From Solwaraspora sp. WMMD1047 (GTDB taxonomy: Bacteria > Actinomycetota > Actinomycetes > Mycobacteriales > Micromonosporaceae), in contig NZ_JARUBL010000001.1 in the NCBI RefSeq assembly GCF_029626155.1, forward strand, positions 6,910,501 to 6,974,500: a DNA stretch of 64,000 nt, read 5' to 3'. Under the pieces are notes generated by a model. It saw only the letters and a program-made list of their open reading frames with translations. It made no database searches and was not told the origin of the DNA. A program made the position numbers and the translations under genes. Positions 51,190 to 59,776 of the stretch are shown one piece after another. Numbering within the stretch: the first letter of the stretch is position 1; the number at the start of each line of letters is the position of its first letter.

Positions 51190-53809
51190 CCGGCTCACCG
51201 GCCCGCCGCCAGGTCGGGCCGTCGCTGTCCAGCACGGCGATCACCTGTTCGGTCCCGTCGGCGCCGATCCGGCACAGTTTCGCCCCGTGCGGCAGCCGGA
51301 CACTGTCCACCTTGAACTCGGCGATCACGTCGCTCCCCTCACCGGGGGCGAACCCGTTGCCGCGGAACGGCGGGCGCTCGATCACCCAACCTTCCATGGC
51401 GCGCATGGCGGCCTCGTTCTGGCCGCCGTACGGGATCCGGTAGAGGCTCGGGCGGTAGGCGGGCCACCGGACCACGAAGACCTCGGCCGCGTCCCGCGAG
51501 AACGGCGAGCCGGGGTAGTCCAGCCCGAGCGCGGCCTCCAGCTGGGCGGGGGTGTTCAGGTGCGCGATCTCGGTGGCCCGGTGCACGAAGCCGGAGACCC
51601 GGTCGTAGCCGCGTTCCAGGTAGTAACCGAGCTGACTGGGCGCGATGGTCTTCTGCATCATCGTCGGCCGGCCCGGATCCTCGGTGGCCGGCGCGTAGGT
51701 CGACTTCGCCGCCGGCTCACCGGCGGCCTGCTGCGCCGGCTCGGCGACCTCCGGGTCGTCGCCGAGACCCACCTCGACGGCCCAGTTGGCCAACCCGACG
51801 ATCTGGGCGCCGGGGAGCTTTGCCCCGACCGGCGTACCCGGGTTCACGGCGAACGACCATTCGGTCCGGGGCCACCGGCGAATCAACTGGACGAACTTGA
51901 CCGCCACCGTCTCGACCTGGGCCGGTAGGTGATCGGCGAGCCGCTCGGGGGAGGTGAAGACCACGACGTGGGTGGCGCCGTCGATGGGCTCGGTACGCCA
52001 GACGAAGCCCTCCTCGCCGGGCCGGGTGCCCGGGATCGACTCCGGCGCGATCGGCAACAGCACCTTGGCCAGCAGCAGGGTCGACAGGAACGTCTCCGTG
52101 CTGCCGTCGCCGGCGGCCTCCAGCAGGCTGCGCTCCACCTCGTTGGCCGGTTCGAAGCCGGCCAACGCCGCAACACCCGGGGCCGCCGCCGACTCCGCCG
52201 GCGGCTGGCCGGTTACTCCGGTCTCCTCGGCCGCCGCGTACGCCTGGGCCGGCTCGGCATGCGCCTGAGGCGGCTCGGCATAGCTCTGGGGCGGCTCGGC
52301 ATAGCTCTGGGGCGGCTCGGCATAGCTCTGGGCGGGATTGGCATAGGCCTGAGTCGCCTCGGCAAAGCCCTGGGCGGGTCCGGCGTCGGTCTGGGTTGGC
52401 TCGGCGTACGCCTGAGGCGCCTCGGCGTATCCCTGGGGCGGTTCGGCGTATCCCTGGGGTGTCTCGGCGTGTGGCCGGGCGAGGGGCTGGTAGCGGTCGA
52501 CGGGGTCGAAGCTGGCCGGGGACCCCGGCCCGCCCTGCTCCAGGGTCGGGCCTGCCGGGGTCGAGCTGTGCGGCGCTGGGCTGTGCGGCGCTGGGCTGGC
52601 CGGCGTTGGGCTGGCCGGCGCTGGGCTTGGGCGGGGTGGGGCCGGGATGACCGGCACCGCCTCCATCGGTTCGGCCGGTGAAGCGTACGGGTCGGCGGGC
52701 CGGTCCAGCGGGTCGGCCGGCGGCGCGACCGGTTCGGTCGGCGTGCCGATGGCCGCCGCGTACCAGGCCGAGAGGGAGGAGTGCTGCGGGCCGTCCGGGG
52801 CGGACCGTCCCGGGCTGGCGATCTGATCCGACTCGGACACCACCTCGCCCGAGATCACCTCGCCGGTGACCACGTCACCCGGCGCACCGGGGAACGCCTG
52901 CACGGGAATGGTCCGGTTCGGTGGGGGCCGGTCCCGACCCGGTGGGCCGCCGTTCTGGGCCGGCGGGCGCACCCCGGGTCCGGCGGACCGCTCGGCCCCG
53001 GGCCACTTCGTCCCCGACCGGTCGGCAGCGGACCGGTCCCCCGCCAACCGGTCGGCCAGCGGGCGGTCCGCCAGCGGGCGGTCGGCCGGCGAGCGGTCGG
53101 CCGGCGAGCGGTCGTTCGGGGGGCGATCGTTCTGGGGACGGTCGCCGGTGCGGGCCGGATCGGCCGCGGTGGTCACCCAGCCGGCCGTGACGTGTTCGGC
53201 CGTCGGGCTGATCAGGGCGTCACTCACACCGGTGGGCGCGGTCGCCGGATGGACCGAGCCAACCGGCGGCGGCCCGTTCTCCGCCGGTACCGGCGAACTG
53301 AGTCGGGCGGCCGCGGCCGGTTCCGGCTGCCCGCCCTGCCCGGGAACGACGGCCGTACCCCGGCTGCGGGCGGCCAGCTCGGCCTGGTCCTGCCGAGGCC
53401 GGCCGGCGGAGGTCCGGCCCGGCAGGCGCACGTCACCGCGGGCAAGCTGGGCCACGAACCAGGCGGGCAGGTAGCCCTCGATCGGCAGCCCAGGATTCAC
53501 CGCGAGCCACCACTCGTGGTTGGGCCAGCTGCCGGCGAGATCGGTGTACGAGGTCCGCCGGGCGGATCCCGCGTTCTCGGCCAGGCACGCCTTCAGGGCC
53601 GCGCCGGAGGTGAACGCGAGTACGTGGGTACGACCACCGGTGGTCCAGGTGCCCCAGCCCATCGGGACCTGGCCCGTGAGCGCTTGGGCGGAAACCGGTA
53701 GCAGCAGCTCGGTGCGGGCGAGGATCCGGAAGTAGAGTTCCTGGTCGTTCGCGCGTAGAGCGTCCCGCATGTCGGCTTCGGCCCCGGTGGCCGGCTCCCA
53801 TTCGGTCAC
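51182..53809 (-). CDS. Protein with two SseB-like domains and repeat-rich linker
   Basis: GTG 53809 is preferred because GGGAGG lies 5 bp upstream; the GTG at 53815 would be inside that site. The 875-aa protein has SseB-like domains at about 15-130 and 545-665 (each with TELLLPVSAQ / AKVLLPIAPE and AVNPG). The ~400 residues between them are low complexity: NDR/ADR repeats (near 53040-53130), Pro-rich stretches, and 7-residue units like YAEPPQS (near 52240-52480). A third globular part ends the protein. SseB-domain proteins are frequent beside actinobacterial type VII genes. It is cytosolic, function unproven. Confidence 0.85.
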   Translation of the reverse strand: MTEWEPATGAEADMRDALRANDQELYFRILARTELLLPVSAQALTGQVPMGWGTWTTGGRTHVLAFTSGAALKACLAENAGSARRTSYTDLAGSWPNHEWWLAVNPGLPIEGYLPAWFVAQLARGDVRLPGRTSAGRPRQDQAELAARSRGTAVVPGQGGQPEPAAAARLSSPVPAENGPPPVGSVHPATAPTGVSDALISPTAEHVTAGWVTTAADPARTGDRPQNDRPPNDRSPADRSPADRPLADRPLADRLAGDRSAADRSGTKWPGAERSAGPGVRPPAQNGGPPGRDRPPPNRTIPVQAFPGAPGDVVTGEVISGEVVSESDQIASPGRSAPDGPQHSSLSAWYAAAIGTPTEPVAPPADPLDRPADPYASPAEPMEAVPVIPAPPRPSPAPASPTPASPAPHSPAPHSSTPAGPTLEQGGPGSPASFDPVDRYQPLARPHAETPQGYAEPPQGYAEAPQAYAEPTQTDAGPAQGFAEATQAYANPAQSYAEPPQSYAEPPQSYAEPPQAHAEPAQAYAAAEETGVTGQPPAESAAAPGVAALAGFEPANEVERSLLEAAGDGSTETFLSTLLLAKVLLPIAPESIPGTRPGEEGFVWRTEPIDGATHVVVFTSPERLADHLPAQVETVAVKFVQLIRRWPRTEWSFAVNPGTPVGAKLPGAQIVGLANWAVEVGLGDDPEVAEPAQQAAGEPAAKSTYAPATEDPGRPTMMQKTIAPSQLGYYLERGYDRVSGFVHRATEIAHLNTPAQLEAALGLDYPGSPFSRDAAEVFVVRWPAYRPSLYRIPYGGQNEAAMRAMEGWVIERPPFRGNGFAPGEGSDVIAEFKVDSVRLPHGAKLCRIGADGTEQVIAVLDSDGPTWRRAGEPDA
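52240..52480 (-). repeat. 21-bp-type coding repeat in the SseB gene
   Basis: Units encoding YAEPPQS and variants recur about ten times. Three consecutive copies near 52270-52330 are almost identical in DNA, which implies recent expansion. Confidence 0.8.
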
Positions 53810-53971
53810 GGCCACCTCCCTTCCACCGAACAGGCCACAGGCATCGCGTACAACCTACAAGGTCCTTTCAAGATCACAATGGCTGGACGACGGCGGGTCC
53901 GCTGACGAGCACCGCCCGCGACGACGCACCGATAACATCCGATGCCGTAACCGGAACGATTGGAGGCGCGG

Positions 53972-55234
53972 ATGCCCGGCGGCAGCACACCGCTCGCCCT
54001 GGTGATCGCCGTCACACTGACGGTGCCACCAGTCGCTCCGGCGGCGGCGACAGATCCGGCCGCTGACCCCGTCTCGACGGGGGCTCTCGCCGGGCCGGTG
54101 CTGGCCCAGCGGGCCACCGTCGACGGCTGCACGGACCGGTCGACCCCGGCGGAACCGGTGGCCGAGCTGCCCTGGTCCCAACGACGGTACGCGCCGGAGC
54201 GGTTGACGGCACTGGCCACCGGTGCCGGGGTGACCGTCGCCGTGCTCGACTCGGGGGTCGACGACCGCCACCTCCAACTCCGGGATCGAGTGCTCCCCGG
54301 CCGGGACTACCTCGACCCGGAGCTCGACGGGACCGTCGACTGCCCGGGCCACGGCACCGCCGTGGCGAGCCTGATCGCCGCCACCCCCCGCGACGGCATC
54401 GGCCTGCGGGGTCTCGCCCCGGGCAGTCGCATCCTGCCGGTCCGGGTCAGCGAACAGTTGGTCATCGACGGTGCGGCGACCGGCCGGACCGTCACCGCCA
54501 CCCGGTTCGCGGCGGCGATCCGCTACGCGGTGACCCGGGGCGCCGCGGTGTTGAACCTCTCGGTGGTGCTCTACCGGGACGACCCGGCCGTCCGGGCCGC
54601 CATCGCCGACGCCGTCGCCGCGGACGTGGTGGTCGTCGCGGCCGTCGGCAACCGGCACGACGAGGCGGACCCACGGCCCTTCCCCGCCGCGTACGACGGG
54701 GTGCTGGGGGTCGGCGCCGTCGGCCCGGACGGCCAGCGCGCACCGTTCTCGCAGGTGGGTCCGTACGTCGACGTGGTCGCGCCGGGCCAGGCGGTGCTGG
54801 CCGCCGTGCCCGGCCGCGGGCACCGGGAACACGACGGCACCAGCTACGCCGTGCCGTTCGCGTCGGCCACCGCGGCCCTGATCCGGCAGTACCGGCCGGA
54901 ACTGTCGGCGCGGCAGGTGATCGAGCGGATCGTCACGACCGCCGACCCGGCGCCGGGCGACGGCGACGACGGGTACGGCGGCGGCGTGCTGAACCCGTAC
55001 CGCGCGGTCACCGAGACCGCGCCGCTGGCCGCCGGGCCGCCGCCGGCGCCGGTGGTTCGGCGCGGCGGCACCGATCCGGCCGCGGTGGGCGGCGGCGACC
55101 GGCGGACGGAAGCGCGGGAACGGGCGCTGGCGCTGGCCGGCGTAGCGGGCGCTGGCGCGGCCCTGGCGGTTCTGCTCGCGGTGGTGCTGCCGCGAGGAGT
55201 CCGCCGCCGGTGGCGCCCGGCCGAGCCGGCCTGA
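53972..55234 (+). CDS. mycP: Mycosin, type VII secretion subtilisin-like protease
   Basis: This 420-aa protein starts at ATG 53972, with GGAGG 5 bp upstream. A signal peptide ends near APAAATD. The catalytic triad is Asp93 (VAVLDSGVDD), His127 (CPGHGTAVASLIAA) and Ser291 (DGTSYAVPFASA). Two Cys (53 and 124) can form the family disulfide. A C-terminal membrane helix (ALAVLLAVVLPRG) follows a Pro-rich linker. Mycosins stabilise and regulate the type VII complex outside the membrane. It is divergent from the SseB gene and next to the WXG100 genes. Confidence 0.95.
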   Translation: MPGGSTPLALVIAVTLTVPPVAPAAATDPAADPVSTGALAGPVLAQRATVDGCTDRSTPAEPVAELPWSQRRYAPERLTALATGAGVTVAVLDSGVDDRHLQLRDRVLPGRDYLDPELDGTVDCPGHGTAVASLIAATPRDGIGLRGLAPGSRILPVRVSEQLVIDGAATGRTVTATRFAAAIRYAVTRGAAVLNLSVVLYRDDPAVRAAIADAVAADVVVVAAVGNRHDEADPRPFPAAYDGVLGVGAVGPDGQRAPFSQVGPYVDVVAPGQAVLAAVPGRGHREHDGTSYAVPFASATAALIRQYRPELSARQVIERIVTTADPAPGDGDDGYGGGVLNPYRAVTETAPLAAGPPPAPVVRRGGTDPAAVGGGDRRTEARERALALAGVAGAGAALAVLLAVVLPRGVRRRWRPAEPA

Positions 55235-55256
55235 GCGCCCGTTCCCGCGGTCCAGG

Positions 55257-55287
55257 GCTTCCCCACCCACCCGGACGGCGGGGAAGC
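55257..55287. terminator. Bidirectional terminator between mycP and the WXG100 genes
   Basis: The arms GCTTCCCC and GGGGAAGC (perfect 8 bp, 15-nt loop) lie between the convergent stops at 55234 and 55294. Confidence 0.6.
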
Positions 55288-55293
55288 ACCCGG

Positions 55294-55590
55294 TCAGGGG
55301 GAGAAGAGGTTCGTGGCCCTCTTCTCGGTGTGCTGGTAGTCGACCACGGAGTCGTCGACCGCCCGTTTGATCTCGGCCAGCATCACCTTCATGTCGTCGG
55401 CCGCCTGGCGCCAGCGCTGCTGCCGCTCGTCGTATGCGGCCCGCGCGGCGCCGTCCCAGCTCGCCACCAGCCCAGCGGCGTCCCCCTCAAGCTGGGCGAG
55501 CTGCGATTCGAGGGTGTTCAGCGCCACCTGGATACTCGAACTGGCCGCCATCAACCTGCCGAACTGGACGACCAGCACGCCGTCGGTCAT
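55294..55590 (-). CDS. WXG100-family secreted protein
   Basis: This 98-aa helical hairpin starts at ATG 55590 behind GAGGGAGAG. The turn carries Trp45-Asp-Gly47 (LVASWDGAARAAY). The C-terminal YQHTE fits the YxxxD/E export signal of type VII substrates. It is second in a two-gene unit with another WXG100 gene 21 bp upstream; such pairs form heterodimers before export. Presence of mycP and eccB beside it supports export by this locus. Confidence 0.93.
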   Translation of the reverse strand: MTDGVLVVQFGRLMAASSSIQVALNTLESQLAQLEGDAAGLVASWDGAARAAYDERQQRWRQAADDMKVMLAEIKRAVDDSVVDYQHTEKRATNLFSP

Positions 55591-55611
55591 GACTCTCCCT
55601 CTCCGGAACCG

Positions 55612-55944
55612 TCAGAGGGGCAGCCGGAGGCTGCCCTGGTTGACCGCGGACACCCGGCCGGCCACCTCGGCGTCCGAGGCGTCGTACTGCTGGCCGGCGG
55701 TGCGGATCGCCGCGGCGGTCTCCCGCAGCGCCCGCCCGATCGCCGCCTGGTCCCGCTGCCAGGCCAGCTTGACCTGTGTGAAGGACCGGCCGCCGGCGCC
55801 CTGCCAGGCGGTCTGCAACTCCTCCAACTCGGCCATCAGCCGACTGAGCATGCTCTGCAGCGACTCGTCCACCTGCTCGAACCGCTGCGCGGTCTGCCGC
55901 ATGACCGCGGCTTCTGCCTTTGTCTGGGACACGCCCGACGTCAC
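55612..55944 (-). CDS. WXG100-family secreted protein, partner
   Basis: GTG 55944 has GGGAGAGGG upstream; a GTG four codons later is an alternative. The 110-aa protein is helical, with Trp47-Gln-Gly49 at the turn (LQTAWQGAGGRSF) and a possible export motif YDASD at 87-91. It is the first gene of the pair and likely forms a dimer with the 98-aa protein. Both members having YxxxD/E-type sequences is slightly unusual. Confidence 0.9.
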   Translation of the reverse strand: MTSGVSQTKAEAAVMRQTAQRFEQVDESLQSMLSRLMAELEELQTAWQGAGGRSFTQVKLAWQRDQAAIGRALRETAAAIRTAGQQYDASDAEVAGRVSAVNQGSLRLPL

Positions 55945-56139
55945 CCCGTCCCTCTCCCGGTGATGCCCTGACCCGTGCGCCCACTGTGGACGCAACGGTC
56001 GCGCTCGCTCCGCCCGATCAGGTGTGATCGCACACCGTCACCGGAAAACTCCGCTCACGACCGTAGCGGTAGTCGGGTACGCACGGTAGCCCCCAGGGAC
56101 AATCTGGGGATAACTCGACGAGGTCCGAGATCGACCGGC

Positions 56140-57540
56140 TCAGCCGGGAACCGCCGGCGCCAGCGCGGCCTCGGGATCGAGTGCCCGCCCCGCCGGGACC
56201 AGCGCGACCAGCCCGGCCGGCAGTCGGGCCGGGGTGACCCCGCCGTAGCCGAGCCGGCGGAGCACCTCGGCGCTGGTCACCGGATGGCGCCGGCCCAGGT
56301 CGGTGACGATGGAGATCGCGCCGCCGGACGCGCCGGGCGCCGGCACCGCCTCCACCACCGCGCCGCGGCCCGGTTGCACCCACACGTGATCGGCCGCGCC
56401 GCCCGGACCCGGCACCGCCCCGGTCAGGTCCGGTACGTCCGCACCGGTGCGCAGTTCGAACCCGGCACCGTCGTCGCGCACCCGCCCGCAGACGGCGCCC
56501 GACCCGGCCGGCACCAGGTCCGGCGTGCTGGCCGGCAGCGCCGTCGGACCGGGCGGCACCAGGTCACCGACCTTGCGCAGCCCCGCGAAGCGGTTCTGCG
56601 AGAGCGGGGTCGGTGCGTCCTGCCCGAGGTCGGTGAGGATCAGATCGGCCTGCAACTCGGTGATGGTGGCCAGACCGTCCCGGGTGGCGACGGCATACTG
56701 GCGCCCCCCGCCCTGGCTCTCCACCATGAACACCTCGCCGACCCCGGCGCCGTCGACAGTGGATCGCTCACCCCGGCCCGGGACCGCAACCCGGCCGAGG
56801 TCGGCCCCGACCGGCAGGGCGTTGAGCAGGGCCGGCGCCGTCTCGGTAGGCCGGTGGCTGGTCCAGGTCAGCGCCGCCAGCACCAGCCTCGGGTTCCGGA
56901 CCGGATGCCGCCGGCCGTCCCAGATCAGGTGCAGGCTGCCGTCCGGGTGCCGGGCCAGCACCCCGGCCCCGGCCAATGCCGTCCCCCCGGGATCGGCGGC
57001 GCCGACCAGCAGCGCGGATCGCGGCCCCGGGCCGCCCGGGGCCGGCAGCCCCGCCGACCGGGCGGCGTCGGCCGCCGACATCGAGCAGACCGTCCAGCCG
57101 TCGGCCACCAGCCGCTGCGGTACCGGCAGCGAGTCGGGCGCGTCGGCGATGCCCAACGGGATGCCCCGCGGCACCCCCGCCAGGGCGGCCCGGGACACCA
57201 GCACCGTCCGCGGCTCCGCCGAATCGGCGATCAGCAGGGCCGAGGCGAAGTTCCGGACCGGGTGCAGCTTCCCGTCCCGGTAGACGTACCGCGCGCCGGA
57301 CTCCTTCTCCACCAGCACCGCGCCGGAGTCCCGCCAGCCCGCATCGCCGCCGCCGACGACCAGCCCGTAGACGGCGACCGCGCCGAGCGCGATCGCCGCG
57401 ACCAGCACGCCGGCCAGGGTGGCGCCGGCCGCCCGGCCCAACGGCGGCTGCGCCGGGTCGGTCTGCCGCATCACCAGCGCGGAGACCACGCGCTGAACCA
57501 GGAACTGGTACGAGTGCAGCTGGTCCTGTCGCGACGCCAT
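56140..57540 (-). CDS. eccB: Type VII secretion protein EccB
   Basis: This 466-aa protein starts at ATG 57540 (MASRQDQLHSYQFLVQRVVSAL), the family's N-terminal signature, behind GGGGGG. One membrane helix (about 38-66, AGATLAGVLVAAIALGAVAV) is followed by a large external domain. That domain has repeated beta-modules such as VYRDGKLHPVRNFASALLI and the similar LIWDGRRHPVRNPRLVLAAL, plus two Cys that likely form the conserved disulfide. EccB is a core subunit of the membrane channel. It is divergent from eccE. Confidence 0.95.
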   Translation of the reverse strand: MASRQDQLHSYQFLVQRVVSALVMRQTDPAQPPLGRAAGATLAGVLVAAIALGAVAVYGLVVGGGDAGWRDSGAVLVEKESGARYVYRDGKLHPVRNFASALLIADSAEPRTVLVSRAALAGVPRGIPLGIADAPDSLPVPQRLVADGWTVCSMSAADAARSAGLPAPGGPGPRSALLVGAADPGGTALAGAGVLARHPDGSLHLIWDGRRHPVRNPRLVLAALTWTSHRPTETAPALLNALPVGADLGRVAVPGRGERSTVDGAGVGEVFMVESQGGGRQYAVATRDGLATITELQADLILTDLGQDAPTPLSQNRFAGLRKVGDLVPPGPTALPASTPDLVPAGSGAVCGRVRDDGAGFELRTGADVPDLTGAVPGPGGAADHVWVQPGRGAVVEAVPAPGASGGAISIVTDLGRRHPVTSAEVLRRLGYGGVTPARLPAGLVALVPAGRALDPEAALAPAVPG

Positions 57541-57653
57541 CCGCCCCCCTGAGATCCGGTCCGGCCAATACGATAGGCCCACCGACCGGTTACCGGTGGC
57601 GACGGTCGCCATCGTCGATGGACCGGTCCTCGTCGGCTCGGGAGGTCGTCGCG

Positions 57654-59771
57654 GTGTCGTTGGACAGACGAACTCCAGCACCGCCCCGACCGGCTCCCGG
57701 TCCCCGGCCGCCCGCATCGTCCCCGCCAGTGCCCGCCGGCACCCCGCCGGCAGCTGCCGGCCCAACCGTGGCGGCGGTGCCCGGTCCGGCCGGCCCGCTG
57801 CTCGGGATTCTGGCCGGCCAGATCGTCACCGCCCAGGTCGCCCTGGTGCTGCCGGTCGCCGCCGCCGGGCACGGCCCCCTCGTCCTCGGTGCGGCCGGGC
57901 TGGCCGCCGGGCTGCTCATCGCCGCCGCCTGGGTCCGGGTCCGACGGCGCTGGCTCTTCGAATGGGCCGGGCTGGCCATCCGGTACGCCCTGCGGCGTCG
58001 CCGGCTCGACCCCGGCGACCCGGGCGCGGACCGATCGGCGGGCCTGCTCGACCTGGTCGCGCCCGGCTGCACGCCGATACCGGCGGACCAGACCGGGACC
58101 GGCCCCGCCGTGCTGGCCGACGCGACCGGCCTGACCGCGATCCTGGAGCTCGGCAATCCCGACCTGCTGCTGACCGACGCCCCACTGCCACTGCCGTCGC
58201 CGCGCGACCTGCTGCCGGCGGTCGGCCCGGAGTCCCCGCCGCTGCGGGTGCAGCTGGTCTTGGCCGGCACGCCAGCACCCGCCGTCGACGGTGCCGGCGA
58301 TCCACCCGCGGGTGCCGGCAGCCACCTGCCCGCCGGTCGCGGCGGCGTGCCCGCGGGTCGCAGCGGCCTGCCCGCTGGTGGCGGTGGCCTGCCCGCGGGT
58401 GGCGGCGGGGTGCCCGCGGGTGGCGGCGGGGTGCCCGGTGGTGGCGGTGGCCACCTGCCCTCCGGTCGCGGCGGCGGGCTACCCCCGGTCGGCGGCGGAC
58501 TGCCCCCGGTCGACCACGGCGGTCAGCTGTCCGCCGTCTCGTACCGGCAGCTTGTCGCCGATCGGCCGGTCGGTTACCAGCGGGCGCTGGTGGCGGTGCG
58601 GGTGCTGCGCACCGGAGGCTGGTCCGACGACGAGCTGGGCCGGGCCCTGTCCGGCGCGGTCCGCCGGGTGCGCCGCCGGCTGGCCCCGGTGCCGGTCCGC
58701 CCGCTCGGGGAGCGCGCCGCGCTCGGCGTACTCGGGGAACTGGCGCACCACGACGGCCGGCGACCGGCCCGGGAGAGCTGGCAGTGGCTCGCGGCCGGCG
58801 GGCTTCGGCAGGCTGCCGTGCGGGTGGACCGCTGGCCGCAGCCGGGTACCGACGCCGCCTACCGCCTGGTGCCGCGGCTGTTGGAGCTGCCCGCCGCCGC
58901 CGTCACCGTGGCGATCGGCGCCGGGCCGGGGTCGGTCGCCGGATCGGTTCCGGTGGACCTGACCGTACGCCTGACGGCCGGCGACGCGGCCGGGCTGACC
59001 GCGGCGGTACGGGGAATGCGCCGGCTGCTCGATGCCGGCGGCGGGTCGGCGCGGCGGTTGGACGGTGAACACCTTGCCGGGCTGCGTGCCACCCTGCCCC
59101 TGGGTCTGGCGCCGGCCGGCCGGGGGCGGCCGCCCGCCGGATCGGACGCGCTGGACCTGCCGATGGGCGGCGCCGGGTTGATGATCGGGGCCAACCGCCA
59201 TGGTACGGCCGTCGGCGTCCGGCTGTTCCGCCCCGAGCCGACCGGGGCGGTCCTGATCGGCGGTGTCCGGCCGGCGCAGCTCATCGCGCTGCGGGCGATG
59301 GCGCTCGGGGCCCGGGTGGTGGTGCAGACCACCCGGCCGGGCGCCTGGAACCCGTTCGTCCGCGGGGCGGCCGGGGCCGGCGAGCCAATCCCCGTCATCC
59401 CGGCCGGCCGGGGTCTCACCGGGCCGCCGGCCACCCCGCTACGTCCGGTACTGACCATCGTGGACGTCGGACCGGTGGCCGCCGCCCCCGCCCGGACCGG
59501 GGCCTGGCAGGCCCGGCTGGTGGTCCGCGACGAGGTGACCGCGACCGACGTCGACCCGCTCGCCCGGGCCGACCTGGTCATCCTGCAGCCGCTGCGACCC
59601 GCCGAGGCGGCGTTGGCCGGTCCCGCGCTCGGGCTGGGCGACTCCGCGGACTGGCTGACCCGGATCCGGGACGACATGGTCGGCCTGGTGAACCGGCGGG
59701 TGCTGCGCTGGGCGCGGCTTGCCGTCACCCCGATCGAGGCGCGCCTGGTCGGCTCACCGACCCGCCGCTGA
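57654..59771 (+). CDS. eccE: Type VII secretion protein EccE, repeat-expanded
   Basis: GTG 57654 has GGAGG 8 bp upstream. The 705-aa protein has a Pro-rich start, two membrane helices (about 45-90), and the EccE-type cytosolic region with RVQLVLAG and SYRQLVADRPVGYQRALVAVRV. A Gly/Pro-rich insertion of ~60 residues interrupts the first domain, encoded by 21-bp tandem units (about 58326-58456). EccE is a peripheral subunit of the channel. The overall length is well above typical actinobacterial EccE because of the insertion. The assignment rests on position and architecture. Confidence 0.82.
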   Translation: MSLDRRTPAPPRPAPGPRPPASSPPVPAGTPPAAAGPTVAAVPGPAGPLLGILAGQIVTAQVALVLPVAAAGHGPLVLGAAGLAAGLLIAAAWVRVRRRWLFEWAGLAIRYALRRRRLDPGDPGADRSAGLLDLVAPGCTPIPADQTGTGPAVLADATGLTAILELGNPDLLLTDAPLPLPSPRDLLPAVGPESPPLRVQLVLAGTPAPAVDGAGDPPAGAGSHLPAGRGGVPAGRSGLPAGGGGLPAGGGGVPAGGGGVPGGGGGHLPSGRGGGLPPVGGGLPPVDHGGQLSAVSYRQLVADRPVGYQRALVAVRVLRTGGWSDDELGRALSGAVRRVRRRLAPVPVRPLGERAALGVLGELAHHDGRRPARESWQWLAAGGLRQAAVRVDRWPQPGTDAAYRLVPRLLELPAAAVTVAIGAGPGSVAGSVPVDLTVRLTAGDAAGLTAAVRGMRRLLDAGGGSARRLDGEHLAGLRATLPLGLAPAGRGRPPAGSDALDLPMGGAGLMIGANRHGTAVGVRLFRPEPTGAVLIGGVRPAQLIALRAMALGARVVVQTTRPGAWNPFVRGAAGAGEPIPVIPAGRGLTGPPATPLRPVLTIVDVGPVAAAPARTGAWQARLVVRDEVTATDVDPLARADLVILQPLRPAEAALAGPALGLGDSADWLTRIRDDMVGLVNRRVLRWARLAVTPIEARLVGSPTRR
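58326..58456 (+). repeat. 21-bp coding repeat in eccE
   Basis: Units encoding seven residues such as VPAGGGG and LPAGGGG recur about six times with few changes. The reading frame is kept throughout. Confidence 0.75.
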
Positions 59772-59776
59772 CCGGG